Shown here piece by piece: positions 59,898-64,000 of a stretch of 64,000 nucleotides of DNA. A program made the translations under genes and the position numbers. Source of the DNA: an uncultured Bacteroidales bacterium (lineage in GTDB: Bacteria > Bacteroidota > Bacteroidia > Bacteroidales > UBA932); the NCBI GenBank assembly GCA_944325445.1, contig CALVAG010000006.1, forward strand, positions 88,584 through 152,583, in the 5' to 3' direction. How positions within the stretch are numbered: the first letter of the stretch is position 1; each line of letters begins with the position of its first letter. The notes beneath the pieces are model-generated. The model did not search any database and was not told the origin of the DNA. It saw nothing but the letters and a program-made list of their open reading frames with translations.

Positions 59898-61733
59898 TTA
59901 AAACTGATTGTCAATAACTTTGATCTTCTCCTCGATTCTAAGCAGCTCCTCTCTCTCCAACTCTATCTTCTTCTCGATTTCGGCAACCAAACTCTCCACA
60001 TTCTTTGATTTTGCAAAGAAACCTATGTTATTCTCCAATGTGGCAATATTCTGCTCGGTCTTTCTATACTTCTGCAACAACTTTTCGCGCTCGATACGCA
60101 ATGACCTGTCTCCTTTTCCCGAATTGCGGAGATCGGTGACCATTTTCCTGAATTTATTGAATTTCTTCTCACTCTCCAGCGAGCGGATATCGGCAAAATG
60201 GAGATCCATGGCATCGTTCCACTCTTTTTGAATGCTCTCTTTATCTTTAAAGGGGACAAAGCCTATTTCGTTCCACCTGTTCTGGAACTCGCGCATCGCT
60301 GCGATGTTTTCATCTTTGGAATCATTTACCTTGTAAGCTTTCACCTCCTCTATCAGCGCTTTTTTAGCGATAAGGTTATCATCGAATTTCTCGTCCTGCT
60401 TTCCGAAATGTTTGGCTTTGTTGTCGAAGAAGGTATCGCAAGCCGCCCTGAACCGCTTCCATACGATATCCGATTGCTTTCTGGCAACGGGTCCTATCTC
60501 TTTCCACTTCTTTTGCAGTTCGATAAGTTTATCGGTTGTCTTCTTCCAATCTTCACTGTTCATCAATTCCTCGGCTTTTGCACATATCTCCTCTTTCTTT
60601 GCAAGATTCTCCTGCATCAGATTCTTGAAGTTGGTATAATACTCTCTTTTAGCCTCGTAAAACTTATCGCACGCGGCTCTGAACCGGTCATATATTTTCT
60701 GGTTATCCTTCTTTGATGCAAATCCGATCTTTTTCCACTCGGCCTGGAGAGCTTCCATCTGCTTGGAGAGATGATTCCACTTTGCAGATTCCTCTACATG
60801 GTCACTTGCAATGGCTTCGGCCTGCTCGCAAAGCGCATTCTTCTTTACGAGGTTCTGTTTCTGCTCCTCTTTCAGATTCTCGAAAAATGCCTGATGCTTC
60901 TTATTGATTACGGTAGTCGCGGTTTTGAACCTTTCCCAAATGGACTCTCTGAACTCCTTTGCCACAGGTCCCAGTTCTTTCCACTCTTCATGCAACTTCT
61001 GAAGTTCCCTGAATGCATTTACCACATTCTGCTCCCCCTCCAGCGCTTCAGCCTTTTCACATAATTGGGTCTTCAGTTCCAGATTCTTTTTAAAATCCAG
61101 GTCTCTGAACTCGTTGTTGATTTTAATATAGTCGTAAAAGCGTTCAACACAATGCTGGTAAGACTCCCATAAATCCTTTGCCCTTGCCTGGGGTATTACG
61201 GCAATCTCTTTCCACCGATTCTGCAACTCTCTGAAAGCCGGGAATGTGGAATTCACATCCTCGGCTTTCTCGACCAACTCTTTAAGCTCTTCGATTATCT
61301 GCAGTTTCTTTTCCAGATTCTCCTCTTTCAATTTTTCCAGATTTTGCAAATAATCGGCCCTCGATTGCTTATAGGCAGAATATAACTCTTTAAACCCTCT
61401 TTCTATCTCAACATATGGATTTGCGACAGTCTGTCCCTCATCATTCTCCTTATCGGCTGCATTTGATGCTTCACTGCCGGCCGCGACTGATGGAGTATCA
61501 AAGACACCGGCCGCAATCTTCTCCTTCTTCAGAACTTTATAAAAAGCAGCTTTCAAAGCATCCGCATGCTTATATAATTCCTGCTGGTCACCCTTGTCGA
61601 GCATTTGTTGAAATATTTCGGTTATCTCTTTAAGGGTTTTTGTTGAATAATCGGGAAATTCTGCAACAGAATCTACTACCTCCTGTGATTCAGTCCTATC
61701 CTCTACAGGGTTTTGCTGTTCAATATTCTCCAT
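59898..61733 (-). CDS. DUF349 repeat protein
   Basis: A 611-residue, almost wholly helical, highly charged protein. Five DUF349 repeats are visible from about residue 165 to 545, each marked by a RW/EW/KW-KEIG-type motif (RWKEIAVIP, EWKELGPVA, EWKKIGFAS, KWKEIGPVA, RWNEIGFVP). The N-terminal 60 residues are acidic. A minus-strand -7 box TATATTTG lies at 61769-61776, 35 bases upstream. Function of the family is not settled. Co-transcription with yidC hints at a link to translation or membrane insertion. Confidence 0.93.
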   Translation of the reverse strand: MENIEQQNPVEDRTESQEVVDSVAEFPDYSTKTLKEITEIFQQMLDKGDQQELYKHADALKAAFYKVLKKEKIAAGVFDTPSVAAGSEASNAADKENDEGQTVANPYVEIERGFKELYSAYKQSRADYLQNLEKLKEENLEKKLQIIEELKELVEKAEDVNSTFPAFRELQNRWKEIAVIPQARAKDLWESYQHCVERFYDYIKINNEFRDLDFKKNLELKTQLCEKAEALEGEQNVVNAFRELQKLHEEWKELGPVAKEFRESIWERFKTATTVINKKHQAFFENLKEEQKQNLVKKNALCEQAEAIASDHVEESAKWNHLSKQMEALQAEWKKIGFASKKDNQKIYDRFRAACDKFYEAKREYYTNFKNLMQENLAKKEEICAKAEELMNSEDWKKTTDKLIELQKKWKEIGPVARKQSDIVWKRFRAACDTFFDNKAKHFGKQDEKFDDNLIAKKALIEEVKAYKVNDSKDENIAAMREFQNRWNEIGFVPFKDKESIQKEWNDAMDLHFADIRSLESEKKFNKFRKMVTDLRNSGKGDRSLRIEREKLLQKYRKTEQNIATLENNIGFFAKSKNVESLVAEIEKKIELEREELLRIEEKIKVIDNQF

Positions 61734-61768
61734 AAAGACAAAATGGGCTTAAAGTAAATAATAGCTTG

Positions 61769-61818
61769 CAAATATAACTATTTGCCACAAAAGTAGGAAA
61801 AAAAGTTTATTATCTTTG
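61769..61818. promoter_or_regulatory. Divergent -7 boxes (DUF349 operon / trmD)
   Basis: Minus strand TATATTTG (61769-61776) and plus strand TATCTTTG (61811-61818), both perfect TAnnTTTG boxes, at 35 and 24 bases from the start codons. Confidence 0.6.
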
Positions 61819-61842
61819 CCGCACGACAAACTACGGGAAAAT

Positions 61843-62529
61843 ATGAGAATAGATATACTTTCTGTCGTACCGCAACTACTGGAAAGTCCTCTTAATCACT
61901 CTATAATCAAAAGGGCAAAAGAAAAGGGGCTGGTGGAGATCTTTATCCATGATATAAGAGAGTACGGCAAGGGAAATTACCGTCAGGTAGATGATTATAA
62001 TTATGGGGGAGACGCAGGTATGGTACTTATGATCGAACCTGTCTATAACCTCATGAATGATTTGAAAAAGGAGCGGGAGTATGACGAAATTATTTATATG
62101 TCGCCAGACGGAGAATTACTTAACCAGCAAGTTTCCAATACATTGTCATGTCTCGACAATATAATGATACTATGTGGCCACTATAAGGGAATCGACCATA
62201 GGATAAGAGAGCATCTTATTACAAGAGAGATTTCAATTGGAGATTACGTTCTTAGCGGAGGAGAAATTGCAGCGGCGGTGGTTTGCGATTCCATAGTCAG
62301 ACTGCTGCCCGGCGCCATATCCGATGAAACCTCTGCATTGAGCGATTCATTTCAGGACAATCTGCTTTCACCTCCCGTATATACCAGGCCGGCGGAATTT
62401 AACGGATGGAGAGTTCCGGAAGTGCTTTTGAGCGGAAATCCGAAATTAATAAGCCAGTGGCAGGAAGAAAAGGCCTTGGAAAGGACCAGGCTTCTAAGGC
62501 CGAATCTCCTTGAGAATTCCGGAAAGTAG
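61843..62529 (+). CDS. trmD: tRNA (guanine-37-N1)-methyltransferase
   Basis: A 228-residue SPOUT-class enzyme that methylates G37 next to the anticodon. The ATG at 61843 ([14 protein letters not shown]) is the family start; the longer frame begins in the promoter. The SAM-binding trefoil knot carries [12 protein letters not shown] and [12 protein letters not shown]. The catalytic region begins near residue 165 with the conserved SFQDNLL and [10 protein letters not shown]. It is a single-gene unit in this organism, without rimM or rplS beside it. Confidence 0.96.
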   Translation: MRIDILSVVPQLLESPLNHSIIKRAKEKGLVEIFIHDIREYGKGNYRQVDDYNYGGDAGMVLMIEPVYNLMNDLKKEREYDEIIYMSPDGELLNQQVSNTLSCLDNIMILCGHYKGIDHRIREHLITREISIGDYVLSGGEIAAAVVCDSIVRLLPGAISDETSALSDSFQDNLLSPPVYTRPAEFNGWRVPEVLLSGNPKLISQWQEEKALERTRLLRPNLLENSGK

Positions 62530-62534
62530 ACCGG

Positions 62535-63683
62535 CTATTCCCCCTTGAATTCCTTCTTCACAGCATCCCAATAACCTTCGGTTTTCTCCACACTCTCGAG
62601 CGAGAAAAGCGCTATGCCCTTTGAACCGCCCTCCTTGGCATAATTGAAAATCTCGTGCATTTTCTCAACGGGGACATGCCCTACGAATAGTCCGCTTACA
62701 AGATAGCCTTTGCACCCCAAAGAGTCCATTTCTGCAACACCCTCCTTTGTCGCCTCATATACCCACTCATCAGGTTTATCGTAGAATTTATGATAAATCA
62801 TAGGAAACAGTACATCCAGTTCCGTAAAGCCGCTCCAGTCCTGCCGCACCAATTTCCTCGATTCCGATGGCGATGCAAATACCGCCGCACTCGCTATTTT
62901 CCCATAGCCCCTTATCTCCTTTGCAAGTTCATTCGCTATATCGGTAATGGCATCCCACCTGAATTTCATCCATTCAGCATTCGATGCAGGATCATCCAAA
63001 TCCATAGGGTCTATTCCGGTAAGTCTCTTGAATTCAGCCCTGCAATGGGCACAATAACAATGATCCCAATGAGGATATACCCTATCCTGCACAACTCCTC
63101 TTGATTCATGAAGGCCATAAGGCAAAATAGCGTCCGGATATCTTATAAAATCCAGATGTACGCCTGCAACACCGTCGATCTTTGCCAACTCCGCGACTCT
63201 CTCCTTAAGATACTCCAATGTTTCGGGACGGGAAGGGCAAAGCCATCTGTAATGTTCCCTGTTATAAAGCTTTATATCCAGGCATGAAGTATCGTTTGCA
63301 TTTACCATATACCAGTCCGGATGGGCAGTCCTCAAATTTTTTTCACATCTGTTTATTGTCCACATCCATGCATGGAGTTCAATATCATACTTTTTTGCAA
63401 CAGGTACCGCTTTATTCAAAATCTCTATTGCATCATAATCCGTAAAATCCGCGGTATCCTCCATTCCCTTTGGATAGCCTCCATGCACCTGCAACAGAAT
63501 TGCATCTATTCCAGACTCTTTTGCATTTTTAAAATAATCGTCCAATTCTTCTGCCGGCATGTCAGAGTTGCCGGCCAGCCATGCCCAGTTTTTTACGCTG
63601 TTCTCATTTTCAGTCTGGCTTGAACAGCTCGCAAATGAAACGGCGAGCATGAGGAGTAATAGTGCTTTAACAAAAATTTTCAT
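62535..63683 (-). CDS. Family-10-like glycosyl hydrolase lipoprotein (GHL10/DUF4015-like)
   Basis: A 382-residue exported lipoprotein (signal ending FASC, Cys20). The body is a predicted TIM barrel like the glycosyl hydrolase-like GHL10 group: ILLQVHGGYP near residue 63, ELHAWMWTINRCE, VHLDFIRYPD near residue 185 (the expected Asp-Arg-Tyr stretch), and LFPMIYHKF toward the end. Cys residues cluster at HCYCAHCRAEF. The sugar is unknown. A minus-strand TATCTTTG box (63707-63714) precedes it by 23 bases. Confidence 0.83.
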   Translation of the reverse strand: MKIFVKALLLLMLAVSFASCSSQTENENSVKNWAWLAGNSDMPAEELDDYFKNAKESGIDAILLQVHGGYPKGMEDTADFTDYDAIEILNKAVPVAKKYDIELHAWMWTINRCEKNLRTAHPDWYMVNANDTSCLDIKLYNREHYRWLCPSRPETLEYLKERVAELAKIDGVAGVHLDFIRYPDAILPYGLHESRGVVQDRVYPHWDHCYCAHCRAEFKRLTGIDPMDLDDPASNAEWMKFRWDAITDIANELAKEIRGYGKIASAAVFASPSESRKLVRQDWSGFTELDVLFPMIYHKFYDKPDEWVYEATKEGVAEMDSLGCKGYLVSGLFVGHVPVEKMHEIFNYAKEGGSKGIALFSLESVEKTEGYWDAVKKEFKGE

Positions 63684-63714
63684 AATACCGGAAAGTTAAT
63701 TTACTTCAAAGATA

Positions 63715-63929
63715 AAGTTAAAACGTTAATATTATAACTCGGATGCCTCTTTTTTCCGTTGCATCTGTCCGGCGGTATCGGCAATGGGAGAGTTCGGTAC
63801 CACGGGCGGCAACGCCGTCCACAGCCGTACTGCCTATTTTATGCCCTCTCGCAAGCGGAACAGGAGGGTCACTCTCAAGCCAGCAGCAAATGAATGAATG
63901 AATGAATGACGTCCGGAGGAAGTGCCTGA
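63715..63929. other. Gene-free stretch beside the rRNA operon
   Basis: No gene or RNA is supported between the promoter at 63714 and the terminator. The only regular feature is AATG repeated five times at 63889-63908. Confidence 0.6.
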
Positions 63930-63976
63930 TAAAACAAAAGAGTGCTGTAGACAGAACTCTGTCTACAACACTCTTT
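63930..63976 (-). terminator. Terminator after 5S rRNA
   Basis: On the minus strand AAAGAGTGTTGTAGACAGAG pairs with the matching CTCTGTCTACAGCACTCTTT side, then TGTTTTATC follows. The long stem with one mismatch, directly after the 5S end, marks the end of a ribosomal RNA transcript. Confidence 0.85.
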
Positions 63977-63983
63977 ACAAATT

Positions 63984-64000
63984 GGCGGCTACCTACTCTC
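63984..64000 (-). rRNA. 5S rRNA, 3' end only (runs off the right edge)
   Basis: The minus strand reads GAGAGTAGGTAGCCGCC, the conserved 3' end of Bacteroidota 5S rRNA. The gene continues outside the window; an rRNA operon transcribed leftward must lie there. Confidence 0.8.

Noticed and set aside
63889..63908. AATG repeat as a phase-variation switch
   Set aside because: It is not within a gene or a recognisable promoter; only five units.

Overview
The window looks like chromosomal DNA of a Bacteroidales bacterium (Bacteroidota). The main evidence is the Bacteroidota -7 box TAnnTTTG in front of many genes, few clear Shine-Dalgarno sites, many Sec or lipoprotein signal peptides, a TonB-dependent receptor, and families typical of the order (DUF349, DUF1460, golvesin-like amidase, C1 aminopeptidase pair, PG_1098-type methyltransferase). 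I cannot fix family or genus from the sequence alone.

Layout, left to right. 1-700: start of a TonB-dependent receptor on the minus strand, preceded by a TPP riboswitch and a clear promoter. 700-13100: lactonase-like lipoprotein, glutaminyl cyclase, CTP synthase, acyl-ACP thioesterase, a cysteine desulfidase-family enzyme, a large secreted golvesin/amidase-like protein, D-cysteine desulfhydrase-like enzyme, a palindromic intergenic element, DUF47 protein, GNAT and SDR genes. 13260-20490: isoleucine/valine operon ilvD-ilvB-ilvC-ilvA-ilvE, headed by a 35-codon leader peptide ending in 13 consecutive Val/Ile/Leu codons, then a terminator/antiterminator pair. No ilvN is present. 20500-28200: a ClpB without its N domain behind a possible sigma-54 promoter, an acyl-CoA synthetase, and a four-gene envelope operon (DUF6913-like, TPR, DUF368/PopT-type, DUF1460).

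28240-30760 is an accessory patch beside tRNA-Arg(TCT): six tandem 87/96-bp hairpin-forming repeats, a small membrane protein, a decayed phage tail-assembly-chaperone-like gene that keeps a -1 slippery site, and a HigB/HigA-like toxin-antitoxin pair behind a perfect palindromic operator; the toxin frame has no ordinary start codon. 30760-32530 holds a sigma / anti-sigma-like / secreted plug-like operon. 32660-36580: ornithine aminotransferase, AsnA, and a DNA glycosylase-methyltransferase fusion. 36700-53300: tRNA-Lys(CTT), queE with two secreted C1 peptidases, pssA, phosphoglucomutase with a GH3 protein, MATE exporter with a methyltransferase, and an operon for a HAMP protein, TrkH, a RecD-like helicase and a DPP-IV-like peptidase. 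53400-63700: gapA, surE-lpxB-dapF, DUF349-yidC-yggS, trmD, and a glycosylhydrolase-like lipoprotein. The right edge is the 3' end of a 5S rRNA gene on the minus strand with its terminator, so a ribosomal RNA operon lies just beyond.

The strongest points for follow-up are the ilv attenuator, the tandem structured repeats next to tRNA-Arg, the phage relic with the frameshift site, and the start-less toxin.
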